Source of the DNA: Mesaphorura yosii
Taxonomy: Eukaryota; Arthropoda; Collembola; Poduromorpha; Tullbergiidae
Direction: 5' to 3'
Assembly (NCBI GenBank): GCA_009869945.1
Contig: WIXG01000011.1
Location: forward strand, 124,001-188,000
Length of the DNA: 64,000 nucleotides
A program made the translations under genes and the position numbers. Every line of letters begins with the position of its first letter. Within the stretch, counting starts at the first letter, position 1. Shown one piece after another: positions 50,172-60,906 of the stretch. Under the pieces are notes generated by a model that was not told where the DNA came from, did no database searches, and saw only the letters and a program-made list of their open reading frames with translations.

Positions 50172-50931
50172 ATGTACCGAGAGCAGGTTTTTGTTTTCGT
50201 AGCGGCTTTCTTGGCACTTGTGGCCATATCGGTAAGTGAGAATGTTACCTGACAAAGATAATCATCTGAGCACGGCACGATTTCCGGTTTTTTAGACAGT
50301 CAGTGCCCAGAAGGGCCCACCAGAGATCAAGTGCCTGGGAGAGAAGATTGACATGTCGGACAAGGAGACCGTTATTAAGCAATGCCGGGAAGATCTTAAG
50401 GACAAGTTGCCCGCTGAGGGTGGAGCTCCACCAAGAGGGATGAAGATGCTTAGATGCTTAGAAACCTGCTCATTGAAGAAACTCGGAGTGGTAAGTTACA
50501 TGTAACCAGCGTTAACGCTTTTATTTCTCTCCGCTTCATGAATCATGACCATGTATCGCGATCTCGCAGATCAACAGCGACGACAAGTTGGACATGTCCG
50601 CACTCAACAATTACATTGACAAAATGTTTCCGCAAGCTGCACGCGAGGGAATTAAGGCTGATATGCAAAAGTGTGCCGATGCAAGTAAGTTTCCCTTCAT
50701 CGATTTACGGACAACAAACGAATGACAATTTACACGTTTCTAATCAAAAATCTTTCTTGACCAGTGACTGAGTCGCTCTCCGATGATGACAATTGTAAAA
50801 ATCACGCTTCTTATCAAACGTGCATTATGAAAACTTACATGAAGGTATCGCGATTATTAACTCCAATGCTATGCTAACTTAGGCTAGTAATGGTAATTTT
50901 TGTCTGTTTTCTTTAGAATTGCTCAGAATAA
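50172..50931 (+). CDS. Odorant-binding-protein-like protein (OBP4)
   Basis: Five exons (50172-50231, 50296-50490, 50570-50684, 50765-50844, 50917-50931) encode 154 residues. The signal peptide is EQVFVFVAAFLALVAIS. Conserved cysteines: IKCLGEKI, KQCRED, CLETC (C-x3-C), then the LGVINSDDKLD turn, QKC, and CKNHASYQTC (C-x8-C), with a further NCSE end. The extra intron in the C-terminal part and sequence similarity (EAAREG-KAD) make it the sister gene of OBP5. Five introns-per-gene positions match between the two, so they arose by tandem duplication. Confidence 0.85.
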
Positions 50932-50939
50932 GAAGAATC

Positions 50940-51860
50940 GGAGTTCCACTTGAACTTGAGCCTCGACCTGCTCGAATGGAAATTTGCTATTATTCCGCCG
51001 TCGCGTATATAAAACTTATGGACATTTTTCTCTCTGTGAAGCAAAAATGAATAAATTACTCTAATTTAATTTAGCAAACTACAAACGACAAATGACAACT
51101 CAATGAAATCCAACCCATGCTATCTTGTCAGGTCCGCTTATTGAGTGATCTCTAAAATTCATTCATTTTATTGCACTGCACGCGACCGACGGGGTCGGCA
51201 AGTCTGTGCCCAAATTCTCCATTCGCAAGTTCGCACGAACACGAACGGAGTGTGTTTCTCACTTTTCTGAGATTCGTCAATTACTGTCCCCAGCGGTCTT
51301 TGACATTCAACATTGCTTGACATTAATTCCATACATTGTAGAATTCGGACTTTCCAGTTGTGTTAATTGGCCATGTAAGTGAATAACCCCACATTGGAAA
51401 GAAGAATTACATTCATCATTCACTGATCCGTCAATCTGACACAGCTTGGATTCTTTGGGATATCCAAATCCAAGCGTATTTGTGTATTTGTGCATATTTT
51501 TCTGCAGGAAATTCTACATAGTCATCAAAAATCAGGAGAATCAGATCAATGTAGTAGTAGATTATGTCATTCGACAACGACCAGATTCACCATTGCTCGT
51601 GTTATCTGCGCATTTACTCCCTTTAATTGCAATACGAAATTGCAGCATCTAGCAGCACGACACACTCCCGTCGTGTCTGCCTAATCTTTCGTCAAATCAG
51701 TTCAAAGAATTAATAGTTCATTTTTGAAAAGTTGCATTAAAGTAATTGGATATTAACCATCCCCCATTATCCTATACCGCATTTCAGGGAAACCAATTGT
51801 GAAGTAATGCGCCTCCATAATAAATGCTTCAGTTAATTGGAGACGGAGCACGCGACGGTC
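50940..51860. other. OBP4-OBP5 spacer
   Basis: Holds an AATAAA near 51048 for OBP4. No gene is supported. The minus-strand frame 51495-51307 has no ATG-led domain. Confidence 0.45.
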
Positions 51861-51963
51861 TGCATAAATACGCCTACGCCTGGATTATCAAACAGTCAAA
51901 CATTACAACGCAAGCTTTTGCAAGCCTTCGTGACATTTTATTACGCAATTAAGCACTCTAAAA

Positions 51964-52794
51964 ATGGCGTACGGCAAAGCGTTGTTCCTTTTCGCAGCTG
52001 TGCTCTTGGCACTCGTCGCTCTTTCGGTAAGAATTCCAGGTCTTCTTTCTTGTTCAAGGCGTCTGCGTCTGCGTGAACTTGACTGACAATTTTTGGCTTA
52101 TTTCAGGCAGCAGGCAAAGGCAAGAAACATGAAATCAAGTGCTTAGGAGAAACGATACCGGAGCAAAATAACCACAAAGAAATCATGAAGCAATGCCGGC
52201 AGGAGGCTAAGGACATTGCCAAGGGCCAGGGCGATTCAGGAAACGAAGAAAGCAAGAAGGACATGATCAGATGCTTCATGGCTTGCAAGTATAGAAAATT
52301 GGGAATCGTAAGTCGAAACTGATAGGCACGTTGGTCAGAGTGCAGCCAGTCCCAGTCAGTCGATTCAACATTTCATGAATATTTTAGCTCACCAACGACT
52401 ATAAGCTTGACACGACCGCGTACAACGCAATGACGGACAAAATCATCCCTGAAGCTGCGCGTGAAGGATTGAAGGCTGACGTCAAAGGCTGTACCGATTC
52501 AAGTAAGTTCACGCCGAGTTGGAATTTCTCGTCATAAAACGATCAGATCAAGCATAAAGCAAGACTTGATTAACTCAAATCAATTTATTACAGTCACTGA
52601 ACCACTGACCAATGATAAAATGTGCAAAAACCACGAGGGCTATCAAAGCTGCATTTCTCAAGCTTTCGTTAAGGTAAGAGTAAAAAATGATTCTCAGTCA
52701 AAGTGCACTGCATGAAAGTGATCCGTAAAAAGTAATTTCAATCCTAATCCCTATTTTCATTCCACAGAATTGCAAGATTGACGAGTCCAACTAA
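51964..52794 (+). CDS. Odorant-binding-protein-like protein (OBP5)
   Basis: Five exons (51964-52026, 52107-52307, 52388-52502, 52594-52673, 52768-52794) encode 161 residues. The signal peptide is ALFLFAAVLLALVALS. Cysteines mirror OBP4: IKCLGET, KQCRQE, CFMAC (C-x3-C) followed by KYRKLGILTNDYKLD, GC, CKNHEGYQSC (C-x8-C) and NCKIDESN. Intron positions and phases (0, 0, 1, 0) equal those of OBP4. Charged, Lys-rich mature chain. Role as for the other members; no ligand can be inferred. Confidence 0.85.
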
Positions 52795-52799
52795 ATTCG

Positions 52800-53260
52800 A
52801 GCCCAAACCAATTCAGCCTAACTACACTCTAAAATATTGAAAAGTAAAACCTTCAACCTCTCATCTTGCTTTCATCTCTCCACTTTCAAACTTTAAAACC
52901 CTGCACTCCTCTTCCTAATTTTCCTTCCGGTTGTCATTTTCTCTTGCCCTGTTTTCAAAGACCCTTGAATAAAAAATTGTACGTCGCTGCCGCATGGTTT
53001 TGCTGCTTAAAATGTTGCGGAATTAAATGAACTTCTGAATACTTCCATCTCTAATTTATTTTACAGTAAATTAGCAATTCTCAATTCACAAGTTTTTGTG
53101 CTTACCGTTGATATAAGTTTCACGATCCCTCCTTCATTTCTTACATTACAAATTAATTTGTATACTTATCAGACTTTCATATCATAGTAGACGACATGAA
53201 CTTACTTGCTTAAACTTAAACGATACAGCAAAGAGGAAAAGGAAAATGATTGATCACAAC
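52800..53260. other. Spacer between OBP5 and the RNF8-like gene
   Basis: Convergent 3' ends; T/C-rich stretch at 52850-52960. No coding potential. Confidence 0.5.
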
Positions 53261-53263
53261 CCT

Positions 53264-54481
53264 TCACTGATTCAGCGACAGGTCGATAACTCCAGGTTGA
53301 ACTTGAACCAGGTTCTGTGCAGAGGTTGAAGCTGCTGCTGCGGCGGCGGCTGCCATTCGACTGCCTCGGTGACTTCTCCTCCCACCTCTTCTATGGGTTG
53401 GTCCAGCTCCGTTCATGAGTAATGCATGCATTTGACCCATGAAATCCACAATACGCGGAGCAATCGCAGGCTGTTGCTCCTGAAGTTTCCGTTCGGCGAT
53501 GAAAGCGGCGCGACGTGATTGAGTATCGGCTGAGAGCAGTAAGTGGGTCTTTTCTACGAAGTTGTCAATCTCCACATGACGACTGCTTCCACGAACAGTC
53601 TTCCGACATATTGGACAGTCTCCTTTCTTTCGAAGCCATTCACGGATGCAGTACGAACAGAAAGTATGACCGCAGGTGGTAACACGCGCGTCTACAAAGA
53701 CTTCACTGCAAACGCTGCAGCACAACTCGGACTCCAACAGGCCGTTGACTCTTCCTCCAAATTCCTCCACTTGATCACGGGTCGTCTGCAATTCGTCTTC
53801 TAATCTTCTTTTCTCTATCTTTAATCCGTCAACATGCTTTTTGTTAAGTTCTTTTGCTCGAGCTAGGCGACCTCGTAATAGTTTGACCTCTTCGATGAGT
53901 TCTGTTTGAGTGAGTGATTCCAGGGGTTTATCGTTTTCGATTTGTGCATTGTATTCCTCGTCATCGGAGAGTTGAATAAGCTCGGGACGTCGCTTTTGAC
54001 TGGTTGGTGTACTGTGCCAGTGTAGCTTTCGTTTCTGGCCTTTCTTCTCGTCAATGATTACTGGTTCCGCTGGGCTCTTCACGCTTAACAGGCTTTCGTT
54101 GTCGTCTTCATCAACAACAACTTCATCATCAGAATTATTGTACAAGAATCTGTACACGAGGTGGCCTCCTGGAGTTGGTATAAACTGAAGTAGGTCTTGA
54201 TGTTGGAGTGGGAAAAACTGCTGCTGTGCCAGACGACGGGAGTTTATACTGATTCCGTTGGTGCTGACGTCACGAATGAACCATTTCCCATTTTCATTCT
54301 TCAATTCAGCATGCCTTCGGGAGATCTGGAGTGATTCAAGCACAATGTCGTTCTGCGCCCCACGGCCAATATTCATAATTTTTCCTCGGAGTGGACATGA
54401 TGACGGTGTATTTTCTGATCTGAGAACCTCTCCTGGGCCTGGGACTGCTTCGCGGACAAGGGTGGCTGTGATTGGATTCAT
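53264..54481 (-). CDS. RNF8: RNF8-like FHA/RING E3 ubiquitin ligase
   Basis: Nuclear E3 ligase; in the RNF8 family the FHA domain reads phospho-threonine on MDC1 at DNA breaks and the RING builds ubiquitin chains on histones or linker proteins. The gene is a single exon of 405 residues. The FHA domain spans residues about 15-115, with the phosphopeptide-binding GRGAQNDI, ISRRHAEL and STNGISIN. An acidic linker with a KKGQKRK cluster (possible nuclear signal) and a coiled coil (about 190-250) follow. The C3HC4 RING (about 255-293) is complete: CCSVC, CGHTFCSYC, CPIC. The C-terminal tail has an arginine-rich stretch and a run of alanines. Order FHA, coiled coil, RING matches RNF8 rather than CHFR, which has an extra Cys-rich domain. 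The gene diverges from CEP89 across about 675 bp. Confidence 0.88.
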   Translation of the reverse strand: MNPITATLVREAVPGPGEVLRSENTPSSCPLRGKIMNIGRGAQNDIVLESLQISRRHAELKNENGKWFIRDVSTNGISINSRRLAQQQFFPLQHQDLLQFIPTPGGHLVYRFLYNNSDDEVVVDEDDNESLLSVKSPAEPVIIDEKKGQKRKLHWHSTPTSQKRRPELIQLSDDEEYNAQIENDKPLESLTQTELIEEVKLLRGRLARAKELNKKHVDGLKIEKRRLEDELQTTRDQVEEFGGRVNGLLESELCCSVCSEVFVDARVTTCGHTFCSYCIREWLRKKGDCPICRKTVRGSSRHVEIDNFVEKTHLLLSADTQSRRAAFIAERKLQEQQPAIAPRIVDFMGQMHALLMNGAGPTHRRGGRRSHRGSRMAAAAAAAASTSAQNLVQVQPGVIDLSLNQ

Positions 54482-54489
54482 TTCGACTA

Positions 54490-55150
54490 CTTCCTGAATA
54501 CATTTTGGATAGGGAATAATTATTCGAGGTTTCCCTGAACGAAAATACGTACATCTGAATCTGAATTACTTATAAGAAATTAGCAGCTTACCTGTTCCCA
54601 ACTACGCTTAAATGATACACTTCGTAGTTTAAATAACTGATGAACACGATGAGTCAGAAATTGTGGATGTCACCATAAAATTAAATCCCTTTGCCTGAAC
54701 TTCAAACTCTCCCTTCTCTTCTGTAGGAAGTCTTTCGTGGGATAGCATTGAACACGAACAATCAAGAACAGCACACAGAATAATTGGGTACAGCTCGTTC
54801 TCAGGGAGCGCAGACAAGGTATCAAAAGCAGGGCACACGTTTGTGGGACGTAGATCGATAGATCGCTCTCGCGTTGAGAATTCTGTCTGTCGATTACGCA
54901 CAACGGAAAACCTCGAAGAGGGAAAAGCGAAACCTTCATATGGTAAACATTTGAATCAACAGCTCAACAATCAATAATAGTACGTCAATTCCGCGTTCCC
55001 CGAGTTTTCAGCTCCCGATCCTGACGCGACGGTGCGTCTTCCGCTTTGGCATCAATGCTATGGTTTGAGATCAATATCCAACGTGCAGCGGGGAAGTCTA
55101 ATCACCTGAGATTGCGATGATGTGTCATCATTGCCTTGGAGTGAGCCTGC
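54490..55150. other. Divergent promoter interval, RNF8-like / CEP89
   Basis: Between two oppositely oriented ATGs. Open frames on the minus strand at 54629-54939 have no ATG-led domain and are probably leader sequence. No TATA box was seen, as expected for housekeeping promoters. Confidence 0.45.
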
Positions 55151-55156
55151 AGAATA

Positions 55157-57997
55157 ATGGATCCAGTTGAACAAGCTGAAGTTGCTGCACCTCCGTCCAC
55201 GTTGAAGGTAACGGAACTTGCCAATGTTAAGAAGGATAACCGTACTATCAAAGTTTCAAAGATAAGCTCAATTGAAAACCTGGCTGTCTCTGCTGTGCAA
55301 GCCCCGCAAAACCTCGATGCTGTTCCTGCTTTCGATATTGCTGGAGACAAGAAAGATAAACGGAGCTTCCTGAAAACATTAGTCTCATCTCATAGTAAGA
55401 GCAATAAAAGCCCTCATCTGCCTGGGCTGCCTCAGAATTCATCAACGGGAGATTTGGAAACTAAGAACCGACAGCACAGCAGGTTCAACTTCGCGTCGTC
55501 AGTTCCATGCTCCGCCGTGAAAACTGACAACAATGATAATATTTTGGATTCACGAGGTCATGGTTTTGACATGAAGGGATCTGGAGAAGGCGAGGATCTG
55601 AGTGACAACCAGAACGTTGACTGGCAGCTTCCAGAATACGTAATAATTACTTCTCCGCAAGAGGTTGAAAATATTTCGGCGCCCAAGAATTTAGATGAAG
55701 CTCGGTTGAAACGCCCTGGTCGCAAAATGGAAACATCGAGAACATTACCAGTTCGAAAACCACCCTCAAGGCATGACAAACAGATACGTCGTGGACGAGT
55801 TAAGGATCAAGAAAGTGAGAAAGATAAGCTTACTTTCGAGAAAGCGGCACTGATTTTATATGAAGATGAAATGGCCAAAGAGAAATTAAAGGCTGCTGTT
55901 GCCGAGCTTAGCAGTTCGTGCGAAAAGTATCGGTATGATCTGAGAGTAAACGAAGGTATATATTTTTTTAAGCTACTAAATATTGTTAATTGTGTGATTG
56001 AAATGGAATTCTAATCATTTCAGAAAAGCATGCACAAGAAACTCTTAAACTTCAGATGGAAAATGAAGCGCTGCTGCTCCAGTTGAGCCGTGCGAATGAT
56101 TCAATAAACCATTGGAAATCAAAATATCAAAGACAGGAGAATGAAGTTGTGAACCTCTCCAAATTGAAACTAGTCACAAAGGAAAATGTCAGCTTGAAGG
56201 AGGATTTAGACGTCCTGAAGTCAGTCATTAGACGCTTGAATCAAGAATTAACATTCAGCCAACAGAAACTGAGATCGAAGCATTCATCAGATCCTACTCA
56301 TATTCCTGTGTTTTCGACGTCTTCAGAATCACCAAGTGGAGACGGCTCAGTCATTCCTTCCAAGGTTCAAGACTATCTGATTTTGGAACCAAAGACCAAC
56401 TTACAACCACTACTGACTGCATACGATGAAATTATTGAGGAGAAAAATGAGATTATTAAAGATCACGAAGTAGCTTTAGCAAACTTTAAAGTCCGATGCG
56501 AAGAAATTGTACAAGAGAATGAAGACTTGCACAAAATATTTGTAGCAAACAGAGATACGGTAAGAGATCATTTGCAACTGAGAAGGACTGTATTTGCCCA
56601 AACCATAAACGACAAATAAACACTGCTTTAGGGATCAATAACTTTGGAAGAATGGAAATTCTTACATGACAATGCCGTCATGGTCTTGGAAGAAAACGAA
56701 CTACTTCATGGACAGTGCAAAGTTTTAAGAACCAAGGCTGAGGTCACGGCGAAAAGTCACGAGGAGGAAGGTATTTGAAACACATTACACTGAAGTCTAG
56801 AAAACCTCTTATAACTTACTAATGAATTTTTATTTTCAGTTGCTCAGATCAAGTCTCAAATCACTTTGATGGAAAAGGAGGCGGTTCGGTTGAGAAACAA
56901 CGCGAAGGAAGCACAAGATCAGTGCACCTTTCTGGGAACTCAGATTTCGAAAATGAATGCAGTGATTCAGCAACGAATCCCAGTTGAGCAGCATGAGGCC
57001 TACATTAGTGAATACAAGAAGTAATTAATCCGAAATACTTCCATTAAGGCGACTTTAGGTTCTATTTTGTTCTCATTGTACAGATTATTTGAAGAGCTGA
57101 AAGTGAAATACACGGAAGAGACCAAAATGTTACAGGAGAAAGTGTTAAATATGGAACCTGAGAAGGAAAGGCTTGCGACGGAGTTAGCTGTTATTGACAC
57201 CGAAAACGCAAAGCTACTTGCAAGATTGCAGTCATTGGAAAAGCTTCAAAGGTACTAGTCGAAGGCAGGCTCGAAGGCTGTCAATAACATCAGTCGATTT
57301 CAGTCTATCTGATTTTTATTGCAGCACAAGTAAAGCGCAACTTAAAAGTGTTCAGACGGAGTTGTCCAATGCCACCAAATCTAAGGATGTGACCGCGAGG
57401 GCCGTGAACGAAATTGTGGAGCTGGTTGAAACAGTGATAGCAGAGCGAGAAGCCTTACGAGCATCATTCTTCGAACAGCAAGCCCTCAATGAGCAGTTAA
57501 TGAACCTAAGAAAGAAAGAGTCACAACTAGTGGAGGAATTGCGTGGGAAAATTCAAGTAATACAACGCACTTTTCCCTTCGCTTGATGGAACTGAGGTCA
57601 ATTTAAGTGATTTACGTCTCTTAGCTTATGGAGACCGTGCACCAAGAAGAAATAGAAAAATATCGTGGTCACATAACAAAATTGGAGGAATTGCTGGAGA
57701 CGATTGGCGAACGACACCAGGTTGACATCGGGCAACTGCGAGAATTGGTAAAGGAGAAGTCAATGCATATTGAGAAGCTGGGCATCGAGAAAGAGTAAGA
57801 ATTACAAAGAATACATAATTTGACTCGAATGATTGACTAACTTCAAACTATGTAGGCAATTAATGGAAGATTTGGAAACGGTTTGGCGAGCCACGACGCG
57901 GAACGCGAGCAGCCTAAGAGGAGTGCCGAGCCCACTTCTGACAAAGTACAACTTCCTGAAGGAAAAGCAACAGGAAAACGAAAATGTTCATGGTTGA
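55157..57997 (+). CDS. CEP89: Centrosomal protein CEP89
   Basis: Distal-appendage coiled-coil protein of the mother centriole, needed in other animals for cilium assembly. Eight exons in phase (55157-55955, 56024-56559, 56632-56770, 56840-57020, 57084-57251, 57325-57556, 57625-57794, 57856-57997) encode 788 residues. The first 230 residues are disordered and Lys/Ser-rich; the rest is almost continuous coiled coil. Family landmarks: LQPLLTAYDEIIEEKNE, then VQENEDLHKIF, then the TLEEWKFLHDNAVMVLEENE block that matches human CEP89 SEEWRQLQTQAKLVLEEN, then a C-terminal DLETVWRATTRN matching ELEVIWESTFREN. The open frame in exon 1 runs into intron sequence beyond 55955. Collinear similarity along the whole length makes orthology likely. 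Confidence 0.88.
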
Positions 57998-57999
57998 GA

Positions 58000-58960
58000 T
58001 AAAGGGCGAATTATTTTGAAATTCTGTTTTGTAACCATCCTGCCCGTTTGTCATAATTCGATATCTTTCAAAGGTATTTGTGATTTGTGAATCTGATTCT
58101 AGCCAGTCACGAACTGTTGTGTTAATTTTGTTGGTAACCCTTGATCTCGTGAATGTGATTTCGCTTTACTGTATACTTAAGAGCACGCTTATTTTATGAT
58201 CTAAGCACTGAACACTGCCTGAACCTTGAAACAATCTTTGCCTTAAAATCAATTTGTTCAATAAATTAGTCGAATATCTTAAATGCGCTCACAAAATCAA
58301 AAGATTAAAGCTGAATATTCCTGTCCAATTATTGCCACTGCCACCGTGCCGGTGTCATTAATAGGTATCAAATTCTTGTGGAAGGCCTTCAGTCAAATCA
58401 ACTAAAATGTACGTTGTTCAGGCGCTGGCGTATCTGCCATCGGTCCCGTACAGGGAAACTACCAAAATAACCATGTCTTCAAAGTTGTCCAAGTGAATTC
58501 TGTACACGTTCGCCTGAGTAAGAATGCCAAGACTCGGACTCGCGGCGGTCGAGATCACGTTTATTACATTGTATCGTACTAATGTACAAAGTCCACTTTA
58601 CACCTCAAACGATCAAACTTGACCCTGTGACATCGACTTAACATTGTGTTAAATTCTGATACTTTGTGTTCTGATACAGGCTTGTTTTGTAAAAATTCCC
58701 ACATCCCAACCCAAAGTTCATCGCTTTGATAAAAAGTATCATGATGATGATGATCAATTTACTCGACGCAATGATGCGCTTATCTCAAGATCTTTACGAA
58801 ATGGGCAAAAACTTGTGAAACGAGTTAATCGCATTTAATTTGATACTCACAAGCAGTCGCGCAATGTATGGACAAAGGAATAGACCCAGGGCTTAATCGA
58901 GAGGAAACAATTCTTCGCGTTGTGTAAAAATTCCATTAGTCGAGGTAGGTCAGTTGTCAA
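58000..58960. other. Spacer between CEP89 and the SEC14-like array
   Basis: An AATAAA near 58260 probably ends CEP89. One minus-strand exon-like piece (58418-58513) is listed separately. Otherwise no coding sequence is seen. Confidence 0.45.
58418..58513 (-). other. Isolated exon-like piece
   Basis: A CTTACTCAG acceptor precedes 31 codons with protein-like composition (VYRIHLDNFEDMVILVV, then LYGTDGRYASA) and a TGA stop. It could be the last exon of a gene whose other exons I cannot find, or a remnant of a lost SEC14-type gene. I do not recognise the family. Confidence 0.25.
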
Positions 58961-58968
58961 GTAAAGTC

Positions 58969-60529
58969 ATGGCCCCAAAAACGTTGGCGTTAATCTTGAT
59001 CGCTTTCCACCAGTTTTCGCAAGGCCATGGACATCGATCAACGGATTCTGTAGCAGAAACTGTCGCGTTGACAGAAGTATGAGATAAGACATAATACTTT
59101 CCACTGGACGACGAGACGTAATTCTAATTTGGTAATGTACCTTCATTCCAGTTCCGTGAACTAGTTGATCACCTTGCTTACCGCGAATTTATGAAATCAG
59201 ATGGCTATCTGATCAGGTGGTTGGAACGTAAGTGATTTTGTGAATTCATTCTGAGAAATGTAAAAATTACACGTGCTTAATGTCCAAATTCATTCAGAAA
59301 CCAATTTTGACGCGTATGAAGCCGCCGACAAATTTTCAGAGGTAGGCTCACGAAACAAGAAGCAGCTCATTTAATAGCATTTAACCCAATTCTTGTGAAC
59401 ATTAGTTTGTGGAATGGCGACGGATGAAGAAGGTTGACTCGATAGTTTTCGAAGATTTCTCTGGCATCGACAAGGAACATTTGATTGCATTTAATCTCGT
59501 TGACAAGGCTGGGCGCCCAGGTTAGTTGTATCCATCTACTTTAACCATGCTTCCATCGGAATTGATGTCATACTAATGCGGTACTAAACGTTTCAGGAAT
59601 TTACGTCCCATTTGGAAGCTTCGACATCCGAAAGATTGCAATCGCTGGAGCACAAGATCTCTACCAACGATACATGATTCGAATGTATGAGATGAGTGAA
59701 ATCTATCTGCACCAATTACGAGCGTCGCGCCCCAATGTAACGCATATGGTCGCAATTTATGACTTGACTGGCTTCAATTTAAGGATGGGTGGGTGCTTCC
59801 AGTGCGTGTCCATGATTCCAGAACTTATTTCAAATTTTGACCCGAATTATCCTGGCTTATTTTACAAAGCGTTTCTCATCAACAGTAAGTGAATTCACAG
59901 ATGCTATATTATTGTCAGTTGTAAGTAAAAACGTGCTTGCATTCTATTAATTTCAATCTTTTATTGCAGCTCCAAGCATTTTCCTCACCGCGCTCCGAAT
60001 CAGTGAGAGTTTCATGTCGGAGAAGACGCGGAAGTCGTTGATTTTGTACGGCTACGACAAAAGTGAATGGATTCCTGCTCTGCATGATCAATTTCCAAGC
60101 GAGCAACTACCCAAAGATTTCGAAGGAGTAGGGCCATCGTTTCATTCAAAGTCGGCAAAAGAGGCACAAATGAATTTCTTGGCAGATTTATTGCAAAGTG
60201 TGAGGGCAGCAGTGCGACGAGATATGAAAAATTCCGATGATTATGTTGAGTCTGCCCATGAATTAACGACGGCAACAATCAACAGTACAAACGTGAGTAT
60301 GGAAGCAGAGCATCCACCAGAAACTGAGAAGCAAAGGCACCACCATCACTACCGCATTAAGGAAAATCGTTACAAGAGTATTAGTGCTCCGGCAGCAGGT
60401 CGAGGAAAGTCAAGGACGCATTACTCAAGCTCGGGCTCGCACAAACGATTACAATTGGATTTGCCGGCGCTTTTTATGCTCCTCAACATTCAGTGTTCAG
60501 TTTTTGTATTATTTCATACTCTGTTCTAA
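58969..60529 (+). CDS. Secreted CRAL-TRIO/SEC14-like protein A
   Basis: SEC14-like lipid-transfer fold. Six exons (58969-59076, 59152-59227, 59298-59341, 59406-59520, 59597-59884, 59970-60529) encode 396 residues. The N-terminus is a signal peptide (TLALILIAFHQFSQGHG). The CRAL-TRIO-N-like segment contains YREFMKSDGYLIRWLE. The lipid-binding domain includes VPFGSFDIRK, YMIRMYEMSE, VAIYDLTGFNLR (the family's D-x-x-G strand), YPGLFYKAFLINTPSIF and a C-terminal TRKSLILYGYDKSEW. A basic, His-containing linker (KQRHHHHYRIKENRYK) precedes a hydrophobic tail (LDLPALFMLLNIQCSVFVLF) that could be a GPI-attachment signal or membrane anchor. Ordinary SEC14 proteins are cytosolic, so export is the notable feature. 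It shares exon phases with its two downstream neighbours. Confidence 0.85.
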
Positions 60530-60906
60530 GGAAAAGATCTAATTAATTGGTAATTAGTGATGAAATAAGCTCGTGTGATTCATTACTTTTCCAATAACGC
60601 TAACAGTTTACGATGGCATTTCTACTTTTTGCATTGAGCACAGATTTGCCATTTGCGTTTGCGCAATGCAAAGCAAAACTCATCACTTTCGATTGTAAGC
60701 TAAAAACTCAATTGAATCGTGAATTCAGCAGAATAAGAGACATCTTAAAGAGAACGACGATGTTATCCACATCAGCATCTTTAAATTCTATCTTTCAATG
60801 GTTAATGCAGTCATAGATTTGTCTTTGTCGTTTTCGGAGCTTCCGCCCGTGCGTTTCTAAAATCGGATGTTCATAAGTGCATAACGTGGACACGTACATT
60901 TTAACA

